64,000 nt of DNA from Streptomyces sp. A2-16 (GCF_018128905.1 NZ_CP063808.1:9176001-9240000); one strand, 5' to 3'. Shown: positions 1-9,105, numbered from the stretch's first letter. The notes: a model not told the origin generated them from the sequence alone. Program-made: numbers and translations.

Positions 1-1
1 C

Positions 2-2152
2 GGGCCCGCCGTCCACGGCAGGCCCGCCGAGGTCGACGATCTCGACGTAGGCGGCCGGCCACTGTATGCCGACGTCCCCGATCTGGACCGCTTCTTCCGG
101 CCGGAGTCGGTCGCCGTGATCGGCGCCTCGGACACCGAGGGCCGCCCGAACACCGGTGTCACCCGGCAGCTGATCGACTGGGCGGGCCGGGTGGGCGCCC
201 GGCTGCACCCGGTGCACCCGACCCGCGAGGCCGTCTTCGGCATCCCCTGTACGACGTCCGTGGCCGAGCTGCCCGAGCAGGTCGATCTCGCCGTCCTGCT
301 GGTCGCCGACCCCCTCCCGCTGATCGCGGAACTGGCCGAGGCCAAGGTGAAGTTCGCGGTCGTCTTCGCCTCCGGGTTCGCCGAGACCGGCGAGGAGGGA
401 GCCGAGGCGCAGGAGCGGCTCGCGGCCGCGGTGGCGGAGTCCGGGATACGGCTGCTGGGCCCCAACACCAACCTGAACGCCTTCTCCTCGTTCCGCGACG
501 ACCTCGACGGTCCCGGTATCGCCCTGATCACCCAGTCCGGCCACCAGGGCCGCCCGGTCTTCGCCCTCCAGGAACTCGGCATCCGCCTCACCCACTGGGC
601 GCCCACCGGCAACGAGGCCGACCTGGAGACCGCCGACTTCCTCTCGTACTTCGCCGAGCGTCCCGAGGTCGGCGCCATCGCCTGCTATCTGGAGGGCCTC
701 AAGGACGGCCGCTCCTTCCTGCTCGCCGCCGACCGGGCCGCCCGCCGCAAGGTGCCGGTGGTCGCGGTCAAGGTCGGCCGCACCGAGACCGGCGCCCGTA
801 CGGCCGCCTCCCACACCGGCAAACTCACCGGCGCGGACACCGTGGTGGACGCGGCGATGCGGCAGTACGGCGTGATCCGCGTCGACGGCCTCGACGAACT
901 CCAGGACACCGCCGCCCTGTTGGCCCGCGCGAGGCCGCCGCAGGCCGAGGGGGTCGTCGTGTACTCGATCTCCGGCGGCACCGGCGCGCACTTCGCCGAC
1001 CTGGCCACCGAGGCGGGGCTGAGCCTGCCCGCCCTGTCGGAGGCCAAGCAGGCCGAACTGCACCAGTGGATACCGGAGTTCCTGAGCGTGGCCAACCCCG
1101 TGGACAACGGCGGGCATCCGGTCGGCGACTGGCGCGGCCGGAAGATCATCGACGCGATCCTCGCCGACCCGTCGGTCGGGGTGCTGATCTGCCCGGTCAC
1201 CGGCCCGTTCCCGCCCCTGAGCGACCGGCTGGTGCAGGACCTGGTGGACGCGGCCGAGCAGACCGACAAGCTGGTGTGCGTGGTGTGGGGCTCGCCGGTC
1301 GGCACCGAACCGGCCTACCGCGAGGCCCTGCTGGGCTCCTCCCGGGTGGCCACCTTCCGCACGGTCGGCAACTGCATCACCGCCGTGCGCGCCTACCTCG
1401 GCCACCACCGCTTCGTCACCGGCTACCGCTCGCCCTTCGACGAGGCCCCGCGCACCCCCTCGCCCTCCTTCCGCAAGGCACAGGCGCTGATGCGCCCGGG
1501 CCAGCAGCTGAGCGAGCACGCGGCGAAACAGCTGCTGCGGGCGTACGGGATCCGGGTGCCGCGCGAGCAGCTGGTGACGAGCGCCGCGGCGGCCGTCCGC
1601 GCGGCGGGCCTGGTGGGCTACCCGGTGGTGATGAAGGCGTCCGGCGCGAAGATCGCCCACAAGACCGAACTCGGCCTGGTGAAGATCGGCCTGACCTCCG
1701 CGAGCCAGGTCCGGGACGCGTACCGCGAGTTGACCGACATCGCCCGCTACGAGGACGTCTCCCTGGACGGTGTCCTGGTCTGCCAGATGGTCGAGCGGGG
1801 CGTCGAGATGGTCGTCGGGGCCGCGCACGACGAGCTGTTCGGGCCGACGGTGACGGTCGGTCTCGGCGGGGTCCTGGTCGAGGTGCTGCGGGACACGGCC
1901 GTACGCGTGCCGCCCTTCGGCGAGGAACAGGCCAGGGACATGCTGGAGGACCTGCGCGGACGGGCTCTGCTGGACGGGGTCAGGGGGCGGCCCCCCGCCG
2001 ACCTCGACGCCCTCGTGGAAGTCGTGCTGCGCGTGCAGCGCATGGTGCTGGAGCTCGGCGACGAGCTCGCGGAGCTCGACATCAACCCGCTGATGGTGCT
2101 GCCCAGGGGGCAGGGAGCGGTGGCGCTCGACGCGTTGGTGGTGTGCCGGTGA
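2..2152 (+). CDS. NDP-forming acyl-CoA synthetase (acetate-CoA ligase family), 5' end outside window
   Basis: Cytosolic enzyme expected to join a carboxylic acid to CoA with ATP hydrolysis. Visible domains in order: a CoA-binding Rossmann domain (FFRPESVAVIGAS), a succinyl-CoA-synthetase-like ligase domain with the SHTGKLTGAD segment that carries the phosphorylated His in this family, and a C-terminal ATP-grasp domain (VVMKASGAKIAHKTE, then ELDINPLMVLP at the end). The frame is open to the left edge. The first possible start (GTG at 116) lies inside the conserved CoA-binding motif, so the true start is upstream and the 38 codons before 116 belong to the protein. The stop overlaps the next start (GTGA), so the crotonase is translationally coupled. 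The acid substrate cannot be read from sequence. Confidence 0.9.
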   Translation, partial: GPAVHGRPAEVDDLDVGGRPLYADVPDLDRFFRPESVAVIGASDTEGRPNTGVTRQLIDWAGRVGARLHPVHPTREAVFGIPCTTSVAELPEQVDLAVLLVADPLPLIAELAEAKVKFAVVFASGFAETGEEGAEAQERLAAAVAESGIRLLGPNTNLNAFSSFRDDLDGPGIALITQSGHQGRPVFALQELGIRLTHWAPTGNEADLETADFLSYFAERPEVGAIACYLEGLKDGRSFLLAADRAARRKVPVVAVKVGRTETGARTAASHTGKLTGADTVVDAAMRQYGVIRVDGLDELQDTAALLARARPPQAEGVVVYSISGGTGAHFADLATEAGLSLPALSEAKQAELHQWIPEFLSVANPVDNGGHPVGDWRGRKIIDAILADPSVGVLICPVTGPFPPLSDRLVQDLVDAAEQTDKLVCVVWGSPVGTEPAYREALLGSSRVATFRTVGNCITAVRAYLGHHRFVTGYRSPFDEAPRTPSPSFRKAQALMRPGQQLSEHAAKQLLRAYGIRVPREQLVTSAAAAVRAAGLVGYPVVMKASGAKIAHKTELGLVKIGLTSASQVRDAYRELTDIARYEDVSLDGVLVCQMVERGVEMVVGAAHDELFGPTVTVGLGGVLVEVLRDTAVRVPPFGEEQARDMLEDLRGRALLDGVRGRPPADLDALVEVVLRVQRMVLELGDELAELDINPLMVLPRGQGAVALDALVVCR

Positions 2153-2934
2153 GCGAGGTGCTGCACGCCGTCGACGGCCAGGTCGCGCATCTCACCCTCA
2201 ACCGGCCCGAGGCGCTGAACGCCATCACCCCCGGCCAGCGCGAACGCCTCATCCAGCTGCTCGGCGAGGCATCCGCGGACCCCGGCGTCCGGGCCGTGGT
2301 CCTCACCGGCACCGGGCGCGGTTTCTGCGCGGGGGCGGACCTGCGGGGCGGTGCGGCGGCGGGCGAGCGGGTGGCCGGTGACGTGGCCCGTGTGATCCGT
2401 GACGGCGCGCAGCGGCTGATCGCCGCCGTCCTCGACTGCGAGAAGCCGGTGATCGCGGCGGTCAACGGCACGGCGGCGGGCCTGGGCGCCCACCTGGCCC
2501 TCGCCTGCGATCTCGTGCTGGCCGCCGAATCGGCCCGGTTCATCGAGGTGTTCGTACGCCGGGGTCTGGTCCCCGACGGCGGCGGCGCCTACCTCCTGCC
2601 GCGTCTCGTCGGCCCCCGGCGGGCCAAGGAGCTGATGTTCTTCGGCGACGCGCTGTCCGCCCCGGACGCCGAGCGGCTCGGTCTGGTCAACCGGACCGTC
2701 CCGGACGGGGAGTTGGACAAGACGGCCCGCGCATGGGCGGCCCGTCTCGCGGCCGGCCCGACCCGCGCCCTCGCGCTGACGAAGCAGCTCGTCAACGCGT
2801 CCCTCGACAGCGACCGCGCCACCGCCTTCGCCGCGGAGGCCGCCGCACAGGAGATCAACATGACGACGGCGGACGCACAGGAGGGCGTGGCGAGCTTCGT
2901 GGAGCGCCGGAGCCCGGAGTACCGGGGACGCTGA
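2149..2934 (+). CDS. Enoyl-CoA hydratase/isomerase family protein, PaaG-like
   Basis: Crotonase-fold protein of 261 residues, starting at a GTG that overlaps the upstream stop by 4 bp. Crotonase hallmarks are TLNRPEALNAI, the oxyanion-hole segments FCAGADL and NGTAAGLGAHLALACD, and the helix FIEVFVRRGLVPDGGG. Both hydratase glutamates are absent: the GGGCE position reads GLGAH and the PEI position reads VFV. The Asp of VPDGG, catalytic in PaaG-type isomerases, is present. I infer double-bond isomerisation rather than classical hydration, in the same degradation route as the coupled acyl-CoA synthetase. Its stop lies 3 bp from the convergent membrane protein gene. Confidence 0.9.
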   Translation: MSEVLHAVDGQVAHLTLNRPEALNAITPGQRERLIQLLGEASADPGVRAVVLTGTGRGFCAGADLRGGAAAGERVAGDVARVIRDGAQRLIAAVLDCEKPVIAAVNGTAAGLGAHLALACDLVLAAESARFIEVFVRRGLVPDGGGAYLLPRLVGPRRAKELMFFGDALSAPDAERLGLVNRTVPDGELDKTARAWAARLAAGPTRALALTKQLVNASLDSDRATAFAAEAAAQEINMTTADAQEGVASFVERRSPEYRGR

Positions 2935-2937
2935 GGC

Positions 2938-3819
2938 TCAGGGGGCCTGCGTCAGGATCCGCACGTCCGGCGCGTCGGGGTCCCCGAACGGCACGAACAG
3001 CTCGGGGTCGGTCTCCGTCCCGCCGATCCTCCAGTACGTCTCCTGCCCGCACCCGCCGTCCAGCCGTACGACGACGCCGTCCCGTCCCTCCCTGCGCAGA
3101 GCCCAGGATCCGGTGCCGTCGCACACGGTGAAGGGCGGCTCGGCGTACCAGTCGCCGGACTCGGACTCGGTGGGCAGGGCGGTGAGCTCGGCCCGGCCGT
3201 CCGGACGCAGGTGCAGGATCGCGCCTTCGTCGCCTCGCCAGACCCCGGTGAGCTGTCCGGCGGACAGGACGGGAGGCTCGTACTCCTCGACGAGTCCCGT
3301 GACCGTGGCCAGCACCCCGCCCAGGAACGTCAGCAGGAACAGCCCGACGGAGGCGAACAGGGAGGGCAGCCACACTCCCCAGAAGCCGCGCGTCCGTCTG
3401 CGCAGCCACCCGAGGCCGAGCACCGGAAGCACGCCGAGGGCCGCGAAGAGGGGTGCCGTGGTGGTGAACGGCCAGTCCCACAGCAGCACGGCGACCGCCG
3501 CCCAGGCCGCGCCGAGCACCGCGGTGAAGCACAACTGCCAGGCCCACACGGGCCCGCGCGTGCGACGGGCGGCCCGGCGGGCGAGCGTCTGCGCCGGCAG
3601 CACCTGCACGACGGCGTGCGCGAGGCCGAGGACCGGCAGGACCAGCGGCGCCACGGCCAGGAGGCACGCCAGGGCGAACACCGCGAAGACCCCGTAGGCG
3701 CCCCCGTAGTCGTAGTCGTCGCCCAGCTGCCCGCTGATCCACCAGACCAGCCCGATCGCCGGAAACTGCACCGCGCACACCGCGGCGGCCTCGTTGAGCC
3801 GCCTGTTCCCCCACCCCAT
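2938..3819 (-). CDS. Hypothetical five-helix membrane protein with extracytoplasmic C-terminal domain
   Basis: Not assigned to a named family. The 293-residue protein (ATG at 3819; an in-frame start at 3858 would add 13 residues) has about five hydrophobic segments in its first two thirds (for example FPAIGLVWWIS, VFALACLLAVAPLVLPVLGL, LFASVGLFLLTFLGGVLATV). A soluble tail of about 110 residues follows, with LTGVWRGDEGAILHLRPDGRAEL and paired cysteines (VCDGTG, GGCGQE). This layout recurs in streptomycete proteins whose tails sense or bind something outside the membrane. The gene is convergent with the crotonase gene and divergent from the flavin reductase. Confidence 0.8.
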   Translation of the reverse strand: MGWGNRRLNEAAAVCAVQFPAIGLVWWISGQLGDDYDYGGAYGVFAVFALACLLAVAPLVLPVLGLAHAVVQVLPAQTLARRAARRTRGPVWAWQLCFTAVLGAAWAAVAVLLWDWPFTTTAPLFAALGVLPVLGLGWLRRRTRGFWGVWLPSLFASVGLFLLTFLGGVLATVTGLVEEYEPPVLSAGQLTGVWRGDEGAILHLRPDGRAELTALPTESESGDWYAEPPFTVCDGTGSWALRREGRDGVVVRLDGGCGQETYWRIGGTETDPELFVPFGDPDAPDVRILTQAP

Positions 3820-3868
3820 GGACGCAGCGTACGTGCGGCCTTCGCGGGGGTGCCCCACCCCTTCCCAT

Positions 3869-3883
3869 CTGACGCACCGTCAG
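3869..3883. promoter_or_regulatory. TetR-type operator, CTGACGCACCGTCAG
   Basis: 15-bp palindrome (CTGAC, 5-nt middle, GTCAG) placed 14 bp before the flavin reductase start and 50 bp before the divergent membrane protein start. Closely related palindromes occur at 10103, 14422 and 14504. The position would block initiation of the flavin reductase transcript. Confidence 0.65.
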
Positions 3884-3896
3884 CTTCAATGGGGAT

Positions 3897-4478
3897 GTGA
3901 TGGGACAAGCAGGAATGGCGGAAGCCGCCGTCCGTTACCTGAGGTCGACGGGGACGCGGCCGGTGGAGGCGCTTCCCCGGCCCGAGCTGCGGTGTGTTCG
4001 CGAGGACGAACGCGCGCCGCTCGACCCGGCCGAGTTCCGGCGCGTGCTGGGGAACTTCGCGACCGGGGTCACGGTGATCACCGCCCCCGGCACGCCTCCC
4101 GCCGGCTTCGCCTGCCAGTCCTTCTCGTCCCTCTCCCTCGATCCGCCGCTCGTCGCCTTCATGGTGGGCCGTACGTCGGCGACCTGGCCGCGCATCGCCC
4201 GGGCGGGCGTCTTCTGCGTGAACGTCCTGGGCGCGGACCAGGGCGGGCTGTGCCGGGCGTTCGCGGTGAGCGGCGCCGACAAGTTCGCGGGCGTGACCCA
4301 CACCCCGGCCCCGGTCTCCGGCTCCCCGCGCCTCGCGGGCACGCTCGCCTGGATCGACTGCACGATCCACGCGGTCCACACCGGCGGGGACCACCTCATC
4401 GTCGTGGGGCGGGTGGACGCGCTCGGGACCGGCGAGGACGGGCAGCCCCTGCTGTTCCACCGGGGTCGCTTCGTCTGA
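3897..4478 (+). CDS. Flavin reductase-like protein (HpaC/HsaB type)
   Basis: NAD(P)H:flavin oxidoreductase expected to supply reduced FMN or FAD to a two-component monooxygenase. The FMN-binding split-barrel fold is recognisable from LGNFATGVTVIT, SFSSLSLDPPLVAFMVG and the C-terminal GGDHLIVVGRVDALG. An N-terminal extension of about 45 residues precedes the domain. The start is ambiguous: GTG 3897, ATG 3900 or ATG 3915, none with a good ribosome site, and the operator lies almost on the start, so a short or absent leader is likely. No partner monooxygenase is visible in the window. Regulation is inferred to be shared with the CoA-ligase and ACAD genes through the common palindrome. Confidence 0.88.
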   Translation: MMGQAGMAEAAVRYLRSTGTRPVEALPRPELRCVREDERAPLDPAEFRRVLGNFATGVTVITAPGTPPAGFACQSFSSLSLDPPLVAFMVGRTSATWPRIARAGVFCVNVLGADQGGLCRAFAVSGADKFAGVTHTPAPVSGSPRLAGTLAWIDCTIHAVHTGGDHLIVVGRVDALGTGEDGQPLLFHRGRFV

Positions 4479-4527
4479 GGGACCGGGCCCGCGCGGGCGG
4501 TCGCGGAGGGGGCCCTCCGAGCCGCCG

Positions 4528-5859
4528 TCAGGCGGTCGCGGGCACGGGGGCGGCGGGCCGGCGCCGGATCACCAGGGCCATCAGCGCCGCCGCCGCGCAC
4601 AGCGCGCCCGAGGCGTACCAGACCATGTCGTACGTGCCGAACACGTCCCGGGCGACTCCGCCGAGGAAGGCGATCAGGGCCGCGCCGACCTGGTGGGAGG
4701 CGAGGACCCAGCCGAAGACGATCGCGCTGTCGTCGCCGTACTGCTCGCGGCACAGGGCGACCGTGGGCGGGACGGTGGCGACCCAGTCGAGGCCGTAGAA
4801 GACGATGAAGAAGAGCATCGGCGGGTGGACGGAGGGGGCCAGCAGCATGGGCAGGAAGAGCAGCGAGATGCCGCGCAGGGCGTAGTAGACGGCGAGCAGG
4901 CGGCGGGGCTCGAAGCGGTCGGTGAACCAGCCGGAGGCGATCGTGCCGACGACGTCGAACACGCCGATCACCGCGAGCAGCGAGGCGGCGGCCGTGACAG
5001 GCATGCCGTGGTCGTGGGCGGCGGGCACGAAGTGGGTCTGGATCAGGCCGTTGGTGGAGGCGCCGCAGATCGCGAAGGTGCCGGCGAGCAGCCAGAAGGG
5101 GCCGGTGCGGGCGGCCTTGAACAGGACCGTGACCGCTCGGCGCGCGGCGCCCTGGACCGGCGCCGGCTTCGGCACGAACTCCTTGGCGCCGTACGGCTTC
5201 AGGCCCACGTCGGCCGGGTGGTCGCGCAGCAGCAGCCAGACGAAGGGGACGACCGCGAGGGCGGCGAGCGCGACCGTGATCGCCGCCGGGCGCCAGTCGT
5301 GCTTCTCCACCATCCAGGACAGCACCGGCAGGAAGATCAGCTGGCCGGAGGCGGAGGCGGCGGTCAGGATGCCGGTGACCAGGCCGCGCCGCTCGGTGAA
5401 CCAGCGGTTGGTGACGGTCGCGGCGAAGGCCAGCGCCATGGAGCCGCTGCCGAGGCCGACGAGCAGGCCCCAGTAGAGCATCAGCTGCCAGGCGGCCGTC
5501 ATCCACACGGTGAGGCCCGAACCGACGGCGATCACGGTCAGCGCGACCGCGACGACCCGCCGGATGCCGAAGCGGTCCATCAGCGCGGCCGCGAAGGGCG
5601 CGGTCAGGCCGTAGAGGGCGAGATTGACCGAGACGGCCGCGCTGATGGTGCCGCGCGACCAGCCGAAGTCCTCGTGCAGGGGGTCGATGAGAAGGCCCGG
5701 CAGGGAACGGAAGGCGGCCGCGCCGATGATCGTCACGAAGGTGACGGCGGCCACGAACCAGGCACGGTGCGGTGACACTCTGCGGCTCCGCCGCGGGCGA
5801 GAGGTCGGCTGCTTCTCCGGGTGGGCTGCCTGCACGGCGGCTTCGGTTGTCTGGGTCAC
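4528..5859 (-). CDS. MFS transporter, monocarboxylate/oxalate-antiporter type
   Basis: Secondary carrier of 443 residues with about 12 hydrophobic helices. The N-terminal block RSLPGLLIDPLHEDFGWSRG, the loop ALMDRFGIRRVV and the central hydrophilic loop (LLLRDHPADVGLKPYGAKE) fit the monocarboxylate/oxalate-formate branch of the major facilitator superfamily. The N-terminus is basic (RPRRSRRVSPHR). The start is GTG. The gene is divergent from the AraC regulator by 71 bp, suggesting that regulator may control it. A plausible inference is uptake of the organic acid degraded by the surrounding CoA-dependent enzymes; the substrate is not readable from sequence. Confidence 0.9.
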   Translation of the reverse strand: MTQTTEAAVQAAHPEKQPTSRPRRSRRVSPHRAWFVAAVTFVTIIGAAAFRSLPGLLIDPLHEDFGWSRGTISAAVSVNLALYGLTAPFAAALMDRFGIRRVVAVALTVIAVGSGLTVWMTAAWQLMLYWGLLVGLGSGSMALAFAATVTNRWFTERRGLVTGILTAASASGQLIFLPVLSWMVEKHDWRPAAITVALAALAVVPFVWLLLRDHPADVGLKPYGAKEFVPKPAPVQGAARRAVTVLFKAARTGPFWLLAGTFAICGASTNGLIQTHFVPAAHDHGMPVTAAASLLAVIGVFDVVGTIASGWFTDRFEPRRLLAVYYALRGISLLFLPMLLAPSVHPPMLFFIVFYGLDWVATVPPTVALCREQYGDDSAIVFGWVLASHQVGAALIAFLGGVARDVFGTYDMVWYASGALCAAAALMALVIRRRPAAPVPATA

Positions 5860-5930
5860 GACATAGAGCGTGCAGCCTGCGGCTTCCCGGTTCCATTGGC
5901 CCGAAGGACAGCATTCGTTAGGATCGGGCC

Positions 5931-6908
5931 ATGAAGCCGCACCGCGTGGTCGTCCTCGCCATGGACGGGGTCCTGCCCTTCGAGCTGGGCATCCCGCACC
6001 GGATCTTCGGCCGCCCCCGGGACGCCGAGGGGCGTCTGCTGTACGAGGTCCTCACCTGCTCGATCCGCCCGCCGGGCCCGGTGCAGACCGACGCGGACTT
6101 CGCCATCCAGGTCGAGCACGGCCCGGAGCTGTTGGCCACCGCCGACACCGTGATCGTCCCGGCGTCGTACGAACTCGGCCCGGTCTTCGAGCAGGGCGTG
6201 CTGACCGGGGAGCTGGCCGCCGCCCTCGCCCACATCCGCCCCGGCACCCGGCTCGCCTCCATCTGCACCGGCGTCTACGTCCTGGCCGCCGCAGGGTTCC
6301 TGGACGGCCGCCCCGCCACCACGCACTGGGCCGACTCCGACCGCCTCCAGCGGCTCTTCCCGCAGATCAGGGTCGACCCGGAGGTCCTGTTCATCGACGA
6401 CGGTGACGTGCTGACCTCCGCGGGCGTCGCCGCGGGCGTCGACCTGTGCCTGCACATGGTGCGCCGCGACCACGGCACGGCCGTCGCCAACGAGGTGGCC
6501 CGCCGCACCGTCGTGCCGCCGCACCGCGACGGCGGTCAGGCGCAGTACATCCACCGTCCGGTGCCCGACCCCCAGCAGTCGACCACCACCTCGGCCCGCG
6601 CCTGGGCGCTGGGCCGGCTGCACGAGCCGATCCAGCTGCGGGACATGGCCGAGCAGGAGGCCATGTCCGTGCGCACCTTCACCCGCCGCTTCCGCGAGGA
6701 GGTGGGCGTCAGCCCCGGCCAGTGGCTCACCCAGCAACGCGTGGAACGCGCCCGCCACCTCCTGGAGTCCACCGACCTCTCGGTCGACCAGGTCGCCCAC
6801 GACGCGGGCTTCGGCACCGCCCAGTCGATGCGCCAGCACCTGCAGACCGCCCTCGGAGTCACCCCGACCGCGTACCGGCGCACGTTCCGGGCGGGGGTCC
6901 TCCGCTAG
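5931..6908 (+). CDS. GlxA-family transcriptional regulator (DJ-1/PfpI domain + AraC HTH)
   Basis: 325-residue regulator. Residues about 1-190 form a DJ-1/PfpI-like class I amidotransferase fold, with the nucleophile-elbow cysteine in LASICTGVYVL. Residues about 215-320 form the AraC double HTH (QEAMSVRTFTRRFREEVGVSP, then LSVDQVAHDAGFGTAQSMRQH and the typical GVTPTAYRRTF ending). Members of this family usually sense a small metabolite and act on the adjacent gene, here most simply the divergent MFS carrier. The stop TAG interlocks with the convergent dehydrogenase stop in one CTAG tetranucleotide, so there is no intergenic space on that side. Confidence 0.93.
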   Translation: MKPHRVVVLAMDGVLPFELGIPHRIFGRPRDAEGRLLYEVLTCSIRPPGPVQTDADFAIQVEHGPELLATADTVIVPASYELGPVFEQGVLTGELAAALAHIRPGTRLASICTGVYVLAAAGFLDGRPATTHWADSDRLQRLFPQIRVDPEVLFIDDGDVLTSAGVAAGVDLCLHMVRRDHGTAVANEVARRTVVPPHRDGGQAQYIHRPVPDPQQSTTTSARAWALGRLHEPIQLRDMAEQEAMSVRTFTRRFREEVGVSPGQWLTQQRVERARHLLESTDLSVDQVAHDAGFGTAQSMRQHLQTALGVTPTAYRRTFRAGVLR

Positions 6909-7954
6909 AAGGTCAGCACGCCCCGGGCCACCCGTCCCGCCTCCGCGTCCCCCACCGCCTTCTCGAAGTCCTCGATCGGGTAGGTCTCGGTGACCAGTTC
7001 GTCGAGGAGGAGGCGGCCCTGCCGGTAGAGCTCGGCGTACAGCGGGATGTCGCGTTGCGGGCGGGAGGAGCCGTAGCGGCAGCCCAGGATCGACTTGTCC
7101 AGGTAGAGGGAGGAGACGAGGAAGGAGGCCTCGGCCCCCGCCGGGGGCACGCCGAGCAGCACCGCCTGGCCGTGGCGGTCGAGCAGGTCGATCGCCTGGC
7201 GGATCAGCTCCACGCGGCCCACGCACTCGAAGGCGTGGTCGGCCCCCGTGGGCAGCACCTCCCGCGCCCCGTCGGCCGAGGTCAGGAAGTCCGTCGCCCC
7301 GAACTGCCGGGCCATCGCCTCCTTCGCCGGGTTGGCGTCCACCGCCACGATCCGTGACGCCCCCGCGATCCGCGCGCCCTGGATGACGTTGAGCCCGATC
7401 CCGCCGGTCCCGATCACCAGCACGCTCTCCCCCCGGTCCACCCGGGCGCGGTTGAGCACGGCTCCCACCCCGGTCAGCACCCCGCACCCGATGAGCGCGG
7501 CGGACGGCAGCGGGATGCCCTTCGGGATCCGGACCGCCTGCACGGCCTTCACCACGGTCCGTTCCGCGAAGGCGGAGTTGGACGCGAACTGGAACACCCT
7601 CTCCCCGCCCCGCGAGAAGGGCCGCTGCGGACGCCCGATGGCCTTGCGGCACATGGTCGGCCGCCCCCGGTCGCAGTCGGCGCAGGCACCGCAGTTGGCG
7701 AGCGTGGACAGGGCCACGTGGTCACCGGGCCCGACATGCGTGACCCCCTCCCCCACCGCCTCCACCACACCGGCGCCCTCGTGCCCCAGCACCACCGGGA
7801 CCGGGAACGGAATCGTCCCGTCCACCACGGACAGATCGCTGTGGCACAACCCGGCCGCCGAGATCGCGACCAGCACCTCGCCCGGCCCGGGTTCCCGCAC
7901 CTCCAGATCGTCGACGACCTGGATCTGCCTCCCGTCGAACAGCACGCCGCGCAT
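6905..7954 (-). CDS. Zinc-dependent alcohol dehydrogenase (MDR family)
   Basis: 349-residue medium-chain dehydrogenase/reductase that oxidises an alcohol or reduces an aldehyde with NAD(P). The catalytic-zinc region reads GLCHSDLSV and GHEGAGVVEAVGEGV. The structural-zinc cysteines are NCGACADCDRGRPTMC. The nucleotide-binding motif is GTGGIGLNVIQGA. The length and motifs match class III-like and actinobacterial Rxyl-type dehydrogenases. The ATG shares one nucleotide with the stop of the upstream ACAD (TGATG), so the two are translationally coupled. Pairing an alcohol dehydrogenase with an ACAD suggests oxidation of an alcohol side chain before beta-oxidation. Confidence 0.93.
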   Translation of the reverse strand: MRGVLFDGRQIQVVDDLEVREPGPGEVLVAISAAGLCHSDLSVVDGTIPFPVPVVLGHEGAGVVEAVGEGVTHVGPGDHVALSTLANCGACADCDRGRPTMCRKAIGRPQRPFSRGGERVFQFASNSAFAERTVVKAVQAVRIPKGIPLPSAALIGCGVLTGVGAVLNRARVDRGESVLVIGTGGIGLNVIQGARIAGASRIVAVDANPAKEAMARQFGATDFLTSADGAREVLPTGADHAFECVGRVELIRQAIDLLDRHGQAVLLGVPPAGAEASFLVSSLYLDKSILGCRYGSSRPQRDIPLYAELYRQGRLLLDELVTETYPIEDFEKAVGDAEAGRVARGVLTF

Positions 7955-9105
7955 CAGACGACCCCCTTGGGTTCCCTGGGCAGACCGAGCACCCGCTCGG
8001 CGATGATGGTGCGCTGCACCTGGTCCGAGCCGCCGTAGATGGTGTCGGCCCGCGAGAACAGGAACAGCTGCTGAAGCGCGTCGAGTTCGTACGGCGAGGA
8101 GGCCGACCACTCCCCGGGCCCGACCGTGGCCCGCTCCCCGCGTACGAGCATCGCCAGCTCCCCGAGCCGCTGGTGCCACCCGGCCCACAGCAGCTTGGCC
8201 GCGCTGGAGGCCCCGGCGTCCCCCGAACCCCCCAGCGTCCGCAGGGCGTTCCACCGCATGACCCGCAACTCGGCCCACTGTCGCACGAGCAGGGCGCGTA
8301 CGACGGGATCGGCGACCGCGTCGGTCTGTACGGCGGCCCGCACCACCTGCGTCAACTCCTGTGCGAAACCGATCTGTTGGGCCAGCGTGGAAACCCCCCG
8401 CTCGAACCCGAGCAGGCTCATCGCCACCCGCCAGCCGTTCCCCTCGCCCCCGACGACATGGTCCGCGCGTGCCTGCGCCCCGTCGAAGAAGACCTCGTTG
8501 AACTCACTGGTCCCGGTCATCTGCCGGATCGGCCGCACCTCGATGCGCCCCGGCTGGTCCATCGGAACGAGGAGAAAGGTCAGCCCGTGGTGCCGGGTCG
8601 AATCGGGGTCGGTCCGGGCGAGCACGAAGCACCAGTCCGCCTCGTGCGCGAGGGACGTCCAGATCTTCTGCCCGCTGATCCGGTACGTCCCGTCCCCGCC
8701 AGGTGCGGCCTTCGTCCGCACCCCGGCGAGATCGGACCCGGCGCCGGGCTCGCTGTACCCCTGGCACCACAGCTCCTCCCCGGCGGCGACGGGAGGCAGG
8801 AACCGGGCCTTCTGCTCGTCGGTGCCATGGGCGAGCAGCGTGGGCGCGAGCAGCTTCTCCCCGATGTGCCCGGACCGCGCGGGCGCCCCGGACCGCGCGT
8901 ACTCCTCGGCCCACACGACCTGTTGGGTGAGCGTGGCGGTGCGGTTTCCGTAGCCGCCCTCCGGCCAGCCGATCCCGATCCATCCGGACTTGCCGAGGGT
9001 GCGCTCCCAGGTACGACGGTCCTGGGTCCCGTCAGCATGACCGGCGAGCCATTCCCGAGCTTCCCCCCGAAACGCCTCATCCTCAGCGGCGAATGCAAAG
9101 TCCAC
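7954..9105 (-). CDS. Acyl-CoA dehydrogenase family protein
   Basis: 383-residue FAD-dependent acyl-CoA dehydrogenase. It begins MDFAFAAEDEAFRGEAREWL and carries the flavin/substrate segments CQGYSEPGAGSDLAGV and ISGQKIWTSLAHEADW. It ends IYGGSDQVQRTIIAERVLGLP. The usual catalytic Glu of the IYEGT motif is Gly here, as in actinobacterial steroid/side-chain ACADs that work as heteromers. A partner subunit (such as the short ACAD at 12379) or a base elsewhere is therefore needed. It is the first gene of a two-gene unit with the alcohol dehydrogenase. A dispersed repeat unit sits just upstream of its start. Confidence 0.92.
   Translation of the reverse strand: MDFAFAAEDEAFRGEAREWLAGHADGTQDRRTWERTLGKSGWIGIGWPEGGYGNRTATLTQQVVWAEEYARSGAPARSGHIGEKLLAPTLLAHGTDEQKARFLPPVAAGEELWCQGYSEPGAGSDLAGVRTKAAPGGDGTYRISGQKIWTSLAHEADWCFVLARTDPDSTRHHGLTFLLVPMDQPGRIEVRPIRQMTGTSEFNEVFFDGAQARADHVVGGEGNGWRVAMSLLGFERGVSTLAQQIGFAQELTQVVRAAVQTDAVADPVVRALLVRQWAELRVMRWNALRTLGGSGDAGASSAAKLLWAGWHQRLGELAMLVRGERATVGPGEWSASSPYELDALQQLFLFSRADTIYGGSDQVQRTIIAERVLGLPREPKGVV

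Noticed and set aside
685..1305. Long minus-strand frame within the CoA synthetase
   Set aside because: Antisense shadow of a clear domain-bearing gene; no ribosome site or recognisable protein.
2855..4460. Several overlapping frames around the membrane protein and flavin reductase
   Set aside because: Arg/Pro/Gly-rich translations typical of off-frame reading in high-GC DNA.
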